This document shows, piece by piece, positions 24,501 to 33,183 of a stretch of DNA of 51,897 bases; position 1 is the first letter of the stretch; each line of letters starts with the position of its first letter. A program made the translations under genes and the position numbers. This stretch comes from Acidovorax sp. (GTDB lineage Bacteria > Pseudomonadota > Gammaproteobacteria > Burkholderiales > Burkholderiaceae_C): NCBI RefSeq assembly GCF_016783915.1, contig NZ_JADHVT010000018.1, positions 1-51,897 on the forward strand, written 5' to 3'. Under the pieces are notes generated by a model, which ran no database searches, was not told the DNA's origin, and saw nothing but the letters and a program-made list of their open reading frames with translations.

Positions 24501-24600
24501 CCACCTCGCCCTGGGGCGAGAAGCTGGTGATCTGCAGGGCCTGGGCCCCCCAGGCCACCAGAGTCAGGCTGGCGGCCAACATCCATTTTTTTGCGTCCAC
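18598..24600 (-). CDS. Bacterial alpha-2-macroglobulin
   Basis: 2000 residues, the usual size of bacterial A2M. The thioester motif CLEQ is intact at residues 1501-1504 (YPFACLEQKTSKAVG), so it should trap and covalently bind attacking proteases in the periplasm. Upstream are the macroglobulin domains, with an A2M core segment near LREVPWYSFFTWGFKAPREW. Together with PBP1C it is thought to protect and repair the envelope when the outer membrane is breached. The GTG start has GGAGG 7 bases before it; the protein then begins VDAKKWMLAASLTLVAWGAQA, a cleavable signal with no lipobox cysteine, unlike the lipoprotein form in E. coli. Residues about 104-121 coincide with a degenerate palindromic element. 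Confidence 0.9.
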   Translation of the reverse strand: MDAKKWMLAASLTLVAWGAQALQITSFSPQGEVARVRQVVAKFDTAAVNFGDPKAPAPLSLNCSDASVTKGTGRWTGEREWVFDFERDLPPGVRCTASVKQGFKSAAGVELTGAKSYQFNSGGPFVQNLRPSTYDQIDEEQFFVLFLNGAATTASVQSNVWCTAEGVGERIPVRLIEGAQRAEILKGLGLEKDAAREPLAFATLACNRRFTSGSRMQIVFGKGVATPSGVANTVEKRFDFKVREPFSAEFSCERENAQAACLPIRPMMLSFNAPVPRNLAAAIRLKSGKETLKPQIDGGAEGAQADALVNSLQFNAPLSENTAFTIELPKDFKDASGRPLRNADNFPLKVSTGGMPPLAKFAAAPFGIVERFAEGPASDNPPALLPVTLRNVEAALRVQGLQAGVATATVPAGKVSTLKPRTDADIIAWFRKVQRYDSYVVDRKQARQDVTGPLPKVLDNDKDYVQSRMLSLLAGKGGVKTLDLPKPASNDPRPFEVVGIPLTPGFHVVEIASQKLGASLLDDRHGEGRMMYVRTSALVTNLGVHFKLGRENAMAWVTTLDKGQPVQGATVRVSDCRGNELAQAVTDAQGIARVEGLSSEPPGCNSNSEDEVGQSYFVSARHKGADGVEDMAFTWSDWQRGIEPWRFNVPASRAPAPDERAHTIFDRTLFRAGETVSMKHVLRAETRQGFALSASRPDTLVITHLGSGQQFTQPLVWRGTATGGLSAQSTFAIPPAAKLGVYQVELGGNGTVNGSLASGSFRVEEFRLPVLEGRIAPVEKKALVRVRSVPTDVQINYVAGGGAANLPVRVSALVRGKSLQFSDYDTFSFNPPRKREQSNAGSDDEEATASQDARVIADKLPLTLDKNGAGKVTIDNVPQARQPQELLLEATYADPNGEVQTIRSTQALWPAGVVAGIKTEGWVSARQKIRFQALALQHNGKPAADTSLQVQAMARITTTTRKRMVGGFYSYDNQTDTKDLGTLCSGKSDARGLLLCESKLDEAGEVELVVTATDKDGNTSVAASSVWVTRQGELWFGGEDHDRIDLLPEKKSYQPGETAKFQVRMPFRFATALVAVEREGIIETQVVQLNGQDPTVSLKVQPDWGPNVYVSVLALRGRLREVPWYSFFTWGFKAPREWWASFWYEGKEYQAPTALVDLSKPAFRLGLAEIRVGTAAHQIDVKVTTDKESYAVRGKAQVTITATLPGGKPAANAEVALAAVDQALLELMPNTSWNLLEAMLQRRSWGVETSTAQMEIIGRRHYGKKAVPAGGGGGKSPTRELLDTLLLWEPALKLDANGQAKVTVPLNDALTTFKIVAVADASTGLFGTGSTSIRATQDLQIISGLPPLVREDDQFRAQITLRNTTKAAMKVEVAPRATLLDLKPQTIDIPPGEAREVAWDVTAPAQLAQTRAEAILWEIEAKDQVSGARDALKARQRIVQAVPLTVQQATLVQVDGSYSLDVNPPADALPGRGGLKMSLQPKLAEGLPGVRDWWARYPFACLEQKTSKAVGLRDGALWQTVVAQLPTYLDSDGLANYFPPRDGDGNRGSDTLTAYVLAATHEAASINPAFALPDEARAPMERGLIAFVEGRIQRNFWSPRKDLDMRKVAALEALSRYGKAQGRMVSSITIAPNQWPTHTVIDWVNILKRVADVPERDKRLAEAMQILRSRLSFQGTKLIFSNEQDDYWWWLMQNGDVNTARLMLAVMDDPAWKDDMGRLANGFISRQQAGAWHTTTANLWGGLALEKFSAKFEAVPVSGSTKASMGGNTASVDWSKVERVKASDATGAPNQITWFGAPASPGNLKNNGMFLPWASGAGRAGGKEQLAVTHQGPGKPWLTLQSVAAIDLKAPFAAGYAIKKTITPVEQANKSLPAGQYTRGDVLRVTLEVNASADMTWVAITDPIPGGATILGSGLGRDSEIATQGEKKSGAGWPAFEERSFESFRSYYEYLPKGTVKMEYTVRLNNAGDFALPPSRVEAMYAPEMFGESPNARVKVQVAK
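24238..24290 (-). repeat. Palindromic element copy G (degenerate), in frame inside the A2M gene
   Basis: On the plus strand it reads GCTAT-N7-ATAGC (24238-24254), then TTTTGGCGC and a TACGCCAGCGGCC tail. That order matches the copies at 39987 and 49485 read in the same direction. Similarity is lower than for the other copies, and this is the least certain member. Confidence 0.5.
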
Positions 24601-24804
24601 GCTATCCCCTCCGAAGGAACCGGCAAGCGTAACAAAGTGCCATGTCGGCCGGGTGTGTGTTGCAAGCACTTACGTATCGGCCGCGGGACCCGCCATCACC
24701 CGCACCCGACGACGCGCCGATGGGGCCATGTCCTACCCGCTGCGCTCGCTGGGCGACCAAAGATGGTGGCTTCGTTTTATCCCACGCACCACCCAGGAGC
24801 GCCC
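24601..24804. promoter_or_regulatory. Divergent region between A2M and catalase genes
   Basis: About 200 bases that must hold the promoters of both the macroglobulin operon (minus) and the catalase operon (plus). Only the two ribosome sites, GGAGG for A2M and AGGAG for katE, are clear. No OxyR-type or sigma-70 motif could be assigned with confidence. Confidence 0.35.
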
Positions 24805-26922
24805 ATGGCACGACCCCCTAACTCGCGCAGCGCGGCCCACAAGTCGCCGTCCGCCCTGCCCTCATCCACCCAGTCCGACAACTTTCGCGGCAACGCGGGC
24901 GAGCTGCAGCAGCAGGCGGGCGGCAAACACCCGGTGCTGACCACCCAGCAGGGCATCCCGGTCGCCGACAACCAGAATTCGCTACGCACTGCGCCGCGCG
25001 GCCCCACGTTGCTGGAAGACTTCATCCTGCGCGAGAAGATCACGCACTTTGACCATGAACGCATCCCCGAGCGCATCGTGCATGCACGAGGGACGGCAGC
25101 CCATGGCTTTTTTGAGCTGACGCACTCGCTCAAAAAATACACCACCGCCAAGGTGTTGACCGACATCGGTGTGCAAATCCCGGTGTTCACGCGCTTTTCC
25201 ACCGTAGCCGGTGGGGCGGGTTCGGTAGATACACCGCGCGACGTGCGCGGCTTTGCCGTCAAGTTCTACACGCCCGAGGGCAACTGGGACCTGGTGGGTA
25301 ACAACATCCCCGTGTTCTTCATTCAGGATGCGATGAAGTTCCCGGACCTGGTACACGCCGTGAAGATGGAGCCGGACCGGGGCTTTCCGCAAGCAGGTAG
25401 CGCGCACGACACCTTCTGGGACTTTGTCTCGCTGATGCCTGAAACCCTGCACATGATCATGTGGGCCATGAGCGACCGCACCATCCCGCGCAGCCTGCGC
25501 ATGATGGAAGGGTTTGGCGTGCACAGCTTTCGCCTGCTCAACGCGGCGGGAGAGAGCACTTTTGTGAAGTTCCACTGGCGGCCCAAGCTGGGCATCCAGT
25601 CCACCGTGTGGGACGAGGCGGTGAAGCTGCAATCGGCCGACAACGACTACCACCGGCGCGACCTGTTCGAAGCCATCGAGGCGGGGGACTTTCCCGAGTG
25701 GGAGCTTTCGGTGCAGCTGTTCACCGAGCAGGATGCTGAAAGCTTCCCGTTCGATCACCTCGACCCTACCAAGCTCATCCCCGAAGAACTGGTGCCCCTG
25801 CAGCCGATTGGCCGCATGGTGCTCAACCGCTGGCCCGACAACTTTTTTGCCGAGACCGAGCAGGTGGCCTTTTGCCCCGCCAACGTGCCACCGGGCATCG
25901 ACTTCAGCAACGACCCACTGCTGCAGGGCCGCCTGTTCTCATATCTGGACACGCAGCTGTCGCGCCTGGGCGGGCCCAACTTTGCGCAGATCCCCATCAA
26001 CGCACCCAAGTGCCCGTTCCACAACATGCAGCGCGACGGCCATATGCAGATGCAGGTGCCCAAGGGCCGCGTCAACTACGAACCCAGCAGCCTGCAGGGC
26101 GACACGCCACGCGCATCGCTGGCACAAGGCTTTCGCCACTTCGCGCAGGCCGACGATGGCGTGAAGGGCCGCGTGCGCGCCGAGAGTTTTGCAGACCACT
26201 ACAGCCAGGCCCGCATGTTCTACCGCAGCCAGAGCCCTCTGGAGCAAGCCCACATGGCATCGGCGCTGGTGTTCGAGCTGTCCAAGGTGGGTACCCCGCA
26301 TGTGCGCGAAGCCGTGGTGGGCCACCTGCTGCATGTGGACCCAGAACTTGCCCAGCGCGTGGCCGATGGCCTGGGTCTGCACACGCTACCCTCCGCCCCT
26401 GCGACCACCGAGCCCGTGCAGGATCTGCCCCTGTCGCCCGCCCTGCGCATCATCGACCGCATGAAGCCCACACTGCAGGGCCGCTCTATCGGCATTCTGG
26501 TGGCCGATGGGTCCAACGGTGCCTCGGTGGCCAACCTGCGCAAGGCGCTGGAAAAGGTTGGCGCCACCGTGAAGATCGTGGCGCCCAAGGTGGGCGGTGC
26601 CGTGCTGAAAGATGGCACTCTGCTGCCCGCCGACGGCCAGCTGGCGGGCACGCCATCGGTGGTGTTTGACGCCGTGGCCTCCATCCTGTCGCCCGACATG
26701 GGCGCACTACTGGCCAAAGAGGCGGCGGCTGTGGACTGGTTCCGCGACGCGTTCGGCCACCTCAAGGCGATTGCCGCCTGCAAGGGCACCCAGGCCATCC
26801 TGCGAGCGGGTGGCATCGAGCCCGACGCAGGTGTGGTGGACCCGGCAGACGCCCCAGGCTTCATCGCCGCCGCCCAGACCCGCCAGTGGGAGCGCGAACC
26901 CAAGGTGCGCACCCTTGCATGA
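24805..26922 (+). CDS. katE: Large-subunit (HPII-type) catalase
   Basis: 705 residues. It breaks hydrogen peroxide into water and oxygen. Catalytic residues are visible: His93 in [12 protein letters not shown], Asn166 in [10 protein letters not shown], and heme-ligand Tyr380 in [17 protein letters not shown]. After the catalase core the C-terminal part (about 550-705) is the flavodoxin/DJ-1-like domain of large catalases, beginning [19 protein letters not shown]. The ATG was chosen because AGGAG lies 6 bases before it; the frame is open for hundreds of codons upstream, but only as a shadow of the A2M gene. The next gene starts 48 bases downstream and is probably in the same operon. Confidence 0.93.
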   Translation: MARPPNSRSAAHKSPSALPSSTQSDNFRGNAGELQQQAGGKHPVLTTQQGIPVADNQNSLRTAPRGPTLLEDFILREKITHFDHERIPERIVHARGTAAHGFFELTHSLKKYTTAKVLTDIGVQIPVFTRFSTVAGGAGSVDTPRDVRGFAVKFYTPEGNWDLVGNNIPVFFIQDAMKFPDLVHAVKMEPDRGFPQAGSAHDTFWDFVSLMPETLHMIMWAMSDRTIPRSLRMMEGFGVHSFRLLNAAGESTFVKFHWRPKLGIQSTVWDEAVKLQSADNDYHRRDLFEAIEAGDFPEWELSVQLFTEQDAESFPFDHLDPTKLIPEELVPLQPIGRMVLNRWPDNFFAETEQVAFCPANVPPGIDFSNDPLLQGRLFSYLDTQLSRLGGPNFAQIPINAPKCPFHNMQRDGHMQMQVPKGRVNYEPSSLQGDTPRASLAQGFRHFAQADDGVKGRVRAESFADHYSQARMFYRSQSPLEQAHMASALVFELSKVGTPHVREAVVGHLLHVDPELAQRVADGLGLHTLPSAPATTEPVQDLPLSPALRIIDRMKPTLQGRSIGILVADGSNGASVANLRKALEKVGATVKIVAPKVGGAVLKDGTLLPADGQLAGTPSVVFDAVASILSPDMGALLAKEAAAVDWFRDAFGHLKAIAACKGTQAILRAGGIEPDAGVVDPADAPGFIAAAQTRQWEREPKVRTLA

Positions 26923-26970
26923 ACGCCTGCGCACATTCCCCTCACCCCCACCAAACACCCAAGGACCCCC

Positions 26971-27579
26971 ATGCCCAAAAGCCACTACGACAGCCATCAA
27001 CTCGACGACCTGGTCCTGCAGATGATGGAGACTGAACTCGGCGGCGAGCAGGTGTACCGCACTGCCCTCACCTGCGCCATCAACCCCGACCTGAAGAAGG
27101 AATGGGAAGGCTACCTGGAAGAAACGCTGGCACACCAGAACGTGGTGCGCGGCATCTGCGATGCGCTGGGCCTGGACCCTGATACGCAGTCGCCCACGCG
27201 GGCCGTGGTCAAGCACATTGGCACGTCCCTGGTGCAGGCCATGCAACTGGCCAAAAAGTCTGGCAGCCCCGACGCCGCACAGCTGGTGGCCTGCGAATGT
27301 GTGGTGCACGCGGAGACCAAGGACCACGCCAATTGGGAGCTGCTGGGCCAGGTCGCCAAGGTGGCCACAGGCGACGTGGGCCACACCCTCAAGGTGGCGC
27401 ACAAGGCCGTGGAAAAAGACGAGGACCACCACCTGTACCATACCAAGGGCTGGTGCCGCGAGCTCGCCATCCAGGCCCTGGGCATGCCCGCCGTGTTGCC
27501 CCCGCCCGAGGAGGTCAAGAACGTGGAGACCGCCATTGGCGCATCGCGCGCCGAGCAGCAGCGCACGGCCATGCTGTGA
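26971..27579 (+). CDS. Ferritin-like four-helix protein
   Basis: 202 residues, no signal peptide. Helices carry regularly spaced Glu and His: ETELGGEQVYRTAL, EETLAHQNVV, CECVVHAETKDHANWELL and EKDEDHHLYH. This is the pattern of a ferritin-like di-metal bundle. AAGGA lies 6 bases before the ATG. Placement behind a catalase suggests a role in peroxide stress or iron handling, comparable in idea to catalase and Dps or bacterioferritin pairs. The exact family was not identified; an oxygenase-like or purely structural role cannot be excluded. Confidence 0.7.
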   Translation: MPKSHYDSHQLDDLVLQMMETELGGEQVYRTALTCAINPDLKKEWEGYLEETLAHQNVVRGICDALGLDPDTQSPTRAVVKHIGTSLVQAMQLAKKSGSPDAAQLVACECVVHAETKDHANWELLGQVAKVATGDVGHTLKVAHKAVEKDEDHHLYHTKGWCRELAIQALGMPAVLPPPEEVKNVETAIGASRAEQQRTAML

Positions 27580-27623
27580 CCGGGTTGCGGGGCTGCACGA
27601 CAGACCCCGTGGCAGCAAACGCT

Positions 27624-27682
27624 CCTAAAAATATAGCTGCCAGCGCTTTATGTACTAGTGCCTGCAGCTATTTTTGCTTGAT
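27624..27682 (-). repeat. Palindromic element copy D, between ferritin-like and GGDEF genes
   Basis: The ATAGCTGC (27633-27640) and GCAGCTAT arms flank an AGCGCTTTATGTACTAGTGCC centre and run into TTTTTGCTTGA. On the minus strand this gives TCAAGCAAAAA, as in the copy at 44709. It lies between two convergent genes, and its A- and T-rich flanks would let it act as a two-way terminator. Confidence 0.65.
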
Positions 27683-27702
27683 TTCCATGCAAAACACGCT
27701 TC

Positions 27703-29160
27703 TCACGCCAATGGCGATGGGGTCTCTTGCGGCAACTCTGAAGATCCAGGGGCTTCGGCCAATGTGGCCAGCCCTTTGCCGCTGCGCTTGCTGGTGTACA
27801 GCGCCCGGTCCGCCCGGTCCATGAGCGCGGGCATGGATTCCACAGCAGGGCCCTGGAACAAAGCGACCCCAACGCTTGCGCCAGTCAGCACGTGTTGGCC
27901 ACTGTCGAGTCCGATGGGCGCCACCAGCGCTGCCAGCACCTTGTGGGCCAGTTCCATGGCGGCCTCCGGGGACGCCACAGCGTTCAGCACCAATGCAAAT
28001 TCGTCGCCGCCCAGGCGGGCGGCGGTGTCATTGGCACGGGCCAGCCCGGCCAGACGCTGCGCCACACGCACCAGCACCTGATCGCCACTGCCGTGCCCCA
28101 GACTGTCATTGACCGCCTTGAAACCATCCAGGTCCACCAGCAGCAATGCGCCCGCACGGTGGTCACGGTAGGCCGTCAGCACCGCCTGCGACAAGCGGTC
28201 TTCAAACAGGCGCCGGTTGGGCAGCCCCGTCAGGCGGTCATGGCTGGCCAGCGCCAGCACCTGCTGGTGGGCGCGCACCAGCCGAGCGCTCAACAGCCCC
28301 AGCACCAGCGCGAACGCGTAGGCCAGCATCACCACCAGCGCGGGTGCACGGCCTGCTGCCCCCCAGCCACCGGTGGGGACCGCGCCCAGGATCCAGCTGC
28401 CGCCACCCGGCAAGGGCACATCGAGCGTGGCCGGCTCCTCGTCGAACAACTGGGGGCGGCCGATGAACACCGCGCCCTGCGCACCCATGGCGTCCAGGCC
28501 ACGTGCCGCCACCTGAAAACCCATTTGGTCGGAGTTCAGGCCCACGTCGGCGAACAGGGTGTCGGCATTGACGGTGAGCGACACAATGCCCCAGTAACGG
28601 GGCCCGCCCACAGGTGCGCGCCCCGGCGGGTGGGCCAGAAAAACCGGCGTGCGGCTGATGATGCCGAGCCCCCCTTGCACCAGCGGAATGGGCCCCGCAA
28701 CGACGGTGCGGCGGGTCTGGATGGCCCGCTCCACCGCACCACGCTGCTGCGGGTTGTCCAGGTACCGCAGGCCAATCGCTCGCTCATTGCCCACGCGCGG
28801 GTACACATCGCTGATGACGTTGTCGGGCGCCAGGGCCAGGTTGCGGATATTGCGCTGGTGCTCCAGCAGACGGCCCACCACGGTGGCAAAGATGTCGGGC
28901 GACATGCTGCCTTGTGCGGCAATGAAGGCGGACACCGTTTCGGGCACAGAGAGCGTGCTCTGCAATTGCCTGTCCAGGCGGTCGCGAATCTGCAGCAGAT
29001 GGCTTTGCGCCTGCGCAGCAATCTCTGCGCGTGCCTTGGTGTGAGAGATATCGATGACCACCCAGGCCAGCAATGCGGCCAGTGTGCTGCTGCAAACACC
29101 CACCGCGAGAGGCAGGTACCGGTGATGGATCCAGTTCGAAGGGAGGCGGCTGGTGGGCAT
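27703..29160 (-). CDS. CHASE-domain diguanylate cyclase
   Basis: 485 residues. Helix 1 (about 16-36) and helix 2 (about 272-294) flank a periplasmic CHASE-type sensor (about 45-265, with LSVPETVSAFIAA and YLDNPQQRGAVERAIQTRRTVVAGP). The cytoplasmic GGDEF domain (about 305-465) has an intact GGDEF at 384-388 and the inhibition site RAND at 375-378. It makes cyclic di-GMP in response to an extracytoplasmic small molecule; CHASE ligands are often cytokinin-like or unknown. No phosphodiesterase domain is attached. The gene stands alone, converging with the catalase operon. The ribosome site is weak. Confidence 0.87.
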   Translation of the reverse strand: MPTSRLPSNWIHHRYLPLAVGVCSSTLAALLAWVVIDISHTKARAEIAAQAQSHLLQIRDRLDRQLQSTLSVPETVSAFIAAQGSMSPDIFATVVGRLLEHQRNIRNLALAPDNVISDVYPRVGNERAIGLRYLDNPQQRGAVERAIQTRRTVVAGPIPLVQGGLGIISRTPVFLAHPPGRAPVGGPRYWGIVSLTVNADTLFADVGLNSDQMGFQVAARGLDAMGAQGAVFIGRPQLFDEEPATLDVPLPGGGSWILGAVPTGGWGAAGRAPALVVMLAYAFALVLGLLSARLVRAHQQVLALASHDRLTGLPNRRLFEDRLSQAVLTAYRDHRAGALLLVDLDGFKAVNDSLGHGSGDQVLVRVAQRLAGLARANDTAARLGGDEFALVLNAVASPEAAMELAHKVLAALVAPIGLDSGQHVLTGASVGVALFQGPAVESMPALMDRADRALYTSKRSGKGLATLAEAPGSSELPQETPSPLA

Positions 29161-29361
29161 GAATGAGGTCCGGGATGGGTGCCGGATGGTGCCATGGTCT
29201 GTGCAGACCGGCCAGCACCGAATGCGCTGGGGCTGGCCGCTGGGATGGCATCCAGGTCGGTCAGTGCAAGGGCCTCACGTAGGCCCCTCAGGGGACGCAC
29301 CGCCCGCGCTGCGAATCCGGGCGGCGGTCAGGTGTATGACCCGCCGCCCGCTCGACGGCCC

Positions 29362-30351
29362 TTACTGCGCCACAAACCCGCTGGTCTTGATGATGCGCGT
29401 CCAGGCCTCGGTGTAGGCCTTCTCGCGCGTGGCCAGCTGCTGGGGCGACATGTAGCCCACCGTCAGGCCCATGGCGGTCAGGTGCTCGCGCACATCGGGC
29501 TGGGCCACCACCTTGGCCAGCGCGTTAGAGAAATCGGTGATGAACTTTTGCGGCGTGCCGGTGGGTGCGTAGATGCCGTAGTACGGCAGGTCTTCAAAGC
29601 CCTTGAGACCCATCTCGTCGAACGTGGGCACGTCGGGCATGGAGGCCTGGCGCTTGGTGCCCAGCACGCCCACCACGCGCACCTTGCCCGCCTTGTGGTT
29701 CTCCATGAAGTCCTGCACCGAAGCCACGCCCGCGCTGATCTGGTTGCCCAGCATGTCAGCCATCATGGGGGCGCTGCCCCGGTACGGTGCCGAGACCAGG
29801 TCCAGCTGGTACTTCTGCCCGATCAGCTTGACCAGAAACTCTGGCGTGGAAGCTGGTGCAGGGATACCCACCGCGCCCTTGCCGCCACCGGCCGTCTTGA
29901 CCCACTGCACGTACTCGGTGAACGACTTGGCCGGCGTGCCGCCCGACACGGCAAACGCGTTCACAAACGTGGCAAAACCGCCCACCGCCACAAAGTCGCG
30001 CGCGGGTTCGTAGCCGGGGTTCTTCACCACCTGGGGCAGGATGGAGATGGTGTGGTCGTGCGTGAGGAACAGCGTGGTGCCGTCGGGCGCCGAGGCCTTG
30101 AGTGCCTGCGCGGCGATCTGGCCGCCCGCGCCAGGGCGGTTTTCGACCACCACGGGCTGGCCCAGCTCATCCTTGAGCTTCTCGGACAGCGTGCGCGCGA
30201 TGGCATCCGTGCCACCACCGGGAGGAAAACCCACAAGCAGACGGATGGGCTTGGCCTGCTGGGCGGACGCCAGGCCCACGGCCAGTGCGGCCCCTACAAA
30301 GGCACCCGTGCGCACAAGGCGGGACAGCAGGCTGCGGCGGGAAGTTGTCAT
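29362..30351 (-). CDS. Bug-type (TctC) periplasmic solute receptor
   Basis: 329 residues with a signal peptide ending ALAVGLASAQQ, preceded by twin arginines (TSRRSLLSRL) that could also serve Tat. The family motifs KPIRLLVGFPPGGGTDAIAR, VVVENRPGAGGQIAAQAL, APYRGSAPMMADMLGNQI and MPDVPTFDEMGLKGFE are all present. Bug receptors bind small carboxylates or aromatic acids; betaproteobacteria have them in great excess over the TctAB membrane partners, which are absent here. GGAG lies 9 bases before the ATG. It lies 41 bases downstream of argH and may be co-transcribed with it. Confidence 0.88.
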   Translation of the reverse strand: MTTSRRSLLSRLVRTGAFVGAALAVGLASAQQAKPIRLLVGFPPGGGTDAIARTLSEKLKDELGQPVVVENRPGAGGQIAAQALKASAPDGTTLFLTHDHTISILPQVVKNPGYEPARDFVAVGGFATFVNAFAVSGGTPAKSFTEYVQWVKTAGGGKGAVGIPAPASTPEFLVKLIGQKYQLDLVSAPYRGSAPMMADMLGNQISAGVASVQDFMENHKAGKVRVVGVLGTKRQASMPDVPTFDEMGLKGFEDLPYYGIYAPTGTPQKFITDFSNALAKVVAQPDVREHLTAMGLTVGYMSPQQLATREKAYTEAWTRIIKTSGFVAQ

Positions 30352-30392
30352 GAAAAAGCTCCAGGGTAGAGGGTCAAGAGGCGGTGTAAAGA

Positions 30393-31880
30393 TCAGGCCA
30401 GGCGGGCGCGGTGGCGCGCCAGCTGGGCACGCACCTGCGCGGGGGCCGTGCCGCCCAGGGTGTTGCGGGCGTTGAGCGAGCCGCGCAGGCTCAGGCACTC
30501 GTACACGTCCTTCTCGACGGCGGGGTGAAAGCCCTGCAGCACGGTCAGGGGCAGCTCCGACAGGTCACACGCATGGGTGGTGGCCGCCTTGACGGCGTGG
30601 GCCACGGTTTCGTGCGCATCGCGGAAGGGCAGGCCCTTTTTGACCAGGTAGTCGGCCAGATCGGTCGCGGTGGCGTAGCCCTTGAGCGCAGCCTGCTCCA
30701 TGGCCTGGGCGTTGACGGTGATGCCGCCCTCTTTCTTGCCCGTGGCGGGGTTCAACTGGCCGCCCACCATCTCGGCGAAGATGCGCAGCGTGTCCTTGAG
30801 CGTGTCCACGGTGTCGAACAGCGGCTCCTTGTCTTCCTGGTTGTCCTTGTTGTAGGCCAGGGGCTGGCCCTTCATCAGCGTGATGAGGCCCATCAGGTGG
30901 CCGACCACACGGCCGGTCTTGCCGCGCGCGAGTTCGGGCACGTCGGGGTTTTTCTTCTGCGGCATGATCGACGAGCCGGTGGTGAAGCGGTCGGCGATCT
31001 TGATGAAGCCGAAGTTCTGGCTCATCCAGATGATGAGTTCCTCGGACAGGCGGCTCACGTGCACCATGCACAAGCTGGCCGCGGCGGTGAACTCGATGGC
31101 GAAGTCGCGGTCGCTCACGGCGTCCAGGCTGTTCTGGCACACCACTGGGGACCCGTTCGCATCCACCATGCCCAGCGTCTTGGCCACGCGCTCGCGGTCC
31201 AGCGGGTAGGTGGTGCCGGCCAGGGCCGCGCTGCCCAGTGGCAGCACGTTGGTGCGGCGGCGCACGTCGGCCATGCGCTCGGCATCGCGCTTGAACATTT
31301 CCACATAGGCCAGCATGTGGTGGCCAAAGCTCACAGGCTGGGCCACCTGCAGGTGGGTGAAGCCAGGCAGGATCACCTCGACGTTCTGCTCGGCCACATC
31401 GACCAGCGACACCTGCAGTTCTTTCAGCAGGTCGCCGATCAGGTCGATCTCGCCGCGCAGCCACAGGCGCACGTCGGTGGCCACTTGGTCGTTGCGGCTG
31501 CGGCCGGTGTGCAGGCGCTTGCCTGCGTCGCCCACCAGCTGCGTCAGGCGGGCTTCGATGTTCAGGTGCACGTCTTCCAGGTCCAGCTTCCACTCGAAGG
31601 CGCCGGACTCGATTTCCGACGTGATCTGCGCCATGCCGCGCTGGATGGAGGCGTGGTCTTCGGCACTGATGATGCCCTGCGCGGCGAGCATTTCAGCGTG
31701 CGCCAAGCTGCCCGCAATATCGGCCTGCCACAGGCGCTTGTCGAAGAAAACGCTGGAGGTGTAGCGCTTGACCAGGTCGCTCATGGGCTCAGAAAACAAC
31801 GCAGACCAGGCCTGGGCCTTGGTGTCGAGCTGGTTGTGGGACGGCGCAGAGTCGGCGCTGGTGGCTTGGGCTTTGGACAT
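30393..31880 (-). CDS. argH: Argininosuccinate lyase
   Basis: 495 residues, slightly longer than usual because of about 25 extra residues at the N-terminus. It splits argininosuccinate into arginine and fumarate, the last step of arginine synthesis. The superfamily signature [15 protein letters not shown] with the flexible catalytic loop, the [12 protein letters not shown] substrate segment and the [17 protein letters not shown] segment are intact. The stretch before the ATG has no convincing ribosome site. It is divergent from the AlgZ/AlgR-type pair, a neighbourhood also found in Pseudomonas. Confidence 0.95.
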   Translation of the reverse strand: MSKAQATSADSAPSHNQLDTKAQAWSALFSEPMSDLVKRYTSSVFFDKRLWQADIAGSLAHAEMLAAQGIISAEDHASIQRGMAQITSEIESGAFEWKLDLEDVHLNIEARLTQLVGDAGKRLHTGRSRNDQVATDVRLWLRGEIDLIGDLLKELQVSLVDVAEQNVEVILPGFTHLQVAQPVSFGHHMLAYVEMFKRDAERMADVRRRTNVLPLGSAALAGTTYPLDRERVAKTLGMVDANGSPVVCQNSLDAVSDRDFAIEFTAAASLCMVHVSRLSEELIIWMSQNFGFIKIADRFTTGSSIMPQKKNPDVPELARGKTGRVVGHLMGLITLMKGQPLAYNKDNQEDKEPLFDTVDTLKDTLRIFAEMVGGQLNPATGKKEGGITVNAQAMEQAALKGYATATDLADYLVKKGLPFRDAHETVAHAVKAATTHACDLSELPLTVLQGFHPAVEKDVYECLSLRGSLNARNTLGGTAPAQVRAQLARHRARLA

Positions 31881-31932
31881 AAGGAGGGCAATAATCCGGT
31901 GGTTCAGACACCCGGACTGCCCGGATGCCGCA

Positions 31933-33183
31933 ATGCAAAACACCCAAATTTTATCGACCCAGCCCCCGCCGCCGGATTCCGCCCTGCCAGACAGGCCAGC
32001 GCGCAGCGTGCGGGCCGCTGCGGGCGCCGGGCCGGGCGGGCAGCCGCCACGCGGGCGAGCCCTGGTGTTTGATGCCTGCCAGGTCGGTGTGGTGCTGCGG
32101 GCCGTGCTGTTTGTGGAGGTGGTGGTGGGCGTGGGTGCCATGTATGGCGCCAGCAGCCCCGTCGAATGGCTGGCCAGCCTGGCGCTGCTGACCGGCGGCG
32201 CGCTGCCGGCCACGCTGGTGTGGCTGATCACGGCCTGCAGCCTCAAGACGGTGCTGCAGCGCCTGTCCACCGCGCAGCAATATGCCGCCGGGGTGCTGCT
32301 GGGGGCCGTGGCCGGTGCCTACGCCTGCGCCATGCTGGCGCTGGTGGGCCTGTCTGCATCGCCCCCCTGGCTGGCCAGTGCCGCCACGGGCGCGTTGCTG
32401 GCGGCCATGCTGGTGGCCGCGCTGGTGCTGCGTGCCCGGGGCCGCACCCCGGCCGCCACCACGGCGCGCCTGACGGAGCTGCAGTCGCGCATCCGCCCGC
32501 ACTTTTTGTTCAACACACTCAACAGCGCCATTGCGCTGGTGCGTGAGGAGCCGGCCAAGGCTGAGTCGCTGCTCGAGGACCTGTCGGACCTGTTTCGCGT
32601 GGCACTCGTCGAGCAAGGCGAATCCACCACACTGGCCGAAGAGATCACGCTGGCGCGCCGCTATCTGGGCATTGAGCAGGTGCGCTTTGGCAAACGCCTG
32701 CAGGTGCAATGGAACCTGGACCCGCGCACCGACAGCGCGCGCCTGCCCCCGCTGCTGCTGCAGCCGCTGGTGGAAAACGCCGTCAAACATGGCGTGGAGC
32801 CCAGCGCACGGGGTGGCAAGCTGCGCGTGCTGACCGAGCTGCGCGGCACCCGCGTGGTGGTGCGCATCACCAACACCCTGCCCCCCAAAGAGGGCAAAAC
32901 CGGCAGGCACGACGAACCCAGCACCCGGGGCCATGGCATCGCGCTGGCCAATGTGCGTGCGCGGCTGGCCTTGCTGCACGATGTGCAGGGCGAGTTCACC
33001 GCTGGCGTGCAGGACGGGCTGTACCAGGTGCGCATCACCCTGCCCGCAGCCGACCCCACCCCTGCCGCCCGCCCGCGCACGCCCTTGCGCGGGCGCGGCG
33101 ACCTGCGGGGCGGTTACCGCCGTGGCGCGGTGGCCCCGACCGAACCTACCCCCTCCAAACCCCATGAACATCCTGATCGTTGA
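31933..33183 (+). CDS. LytS/AlgZ-type sensor histidine kinase
   Basis: 416 residues. An N-terminal Pro/Arg-rich cytoplasmic stretch is followed by about four membrane helices (about 48-155), then the His_kinase domain with phospho-acceptor His190 in [13 protein letters not shown] and the ATP-binding part [17 protein letters not shown] and [13 protein letters not shown]. This is the AlgZ/FimS/LytS class. The N-box and a G-box are present, so it should be catalytically active. It overlaps the response-regulator gene by 20 bases, giving coupled translation. In Pseudomonas the equivalent pair beside argH controls alginate and type IV pili; that role is only a suggestion here. Confidence 0.87.
   Translation: MQNTQILSTQPPPPDSALPDRPARSVRAAAGAGPGGQPPRGRALVFDACQVGVVLRAVLFVEVVVGVGAMYGASSPVEWLASLALLTGGALPATLVWLITACSLKTVLQRLSTAQQYAAGVLLGAVAGAYACAMLALVGLSASPPWLASAATGALLAAMLVAALVLRARGRTPAATTARLTELQSRIRPHFLFNTLNSAIALVREEPAKAESLLEDLSDLFRVALVEQGESTTLAEEITLARRYLGIEQVRFGKRLQVQWNLDPRTDSARLPPLLLQPLVENAVKHGVEPSARGGKLRVLTELRGTRVVVRITNTLPPKEGKTGRHDEPSTRGHGIALANVRARLALLHDVQGEFTAGVQDGLYQVRITLPAADPTPAARPRTPLRGRGDLRGGYRRGAVAPTEPTPSKPHEHPDR

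Noticed and set aside
23395-24804. Long in-frame extension upstream of the catalase
   Set aside because: It overlaps the A2M gene antisense; the catalase has its own AGGAG and a standard N-terminus at 24805.
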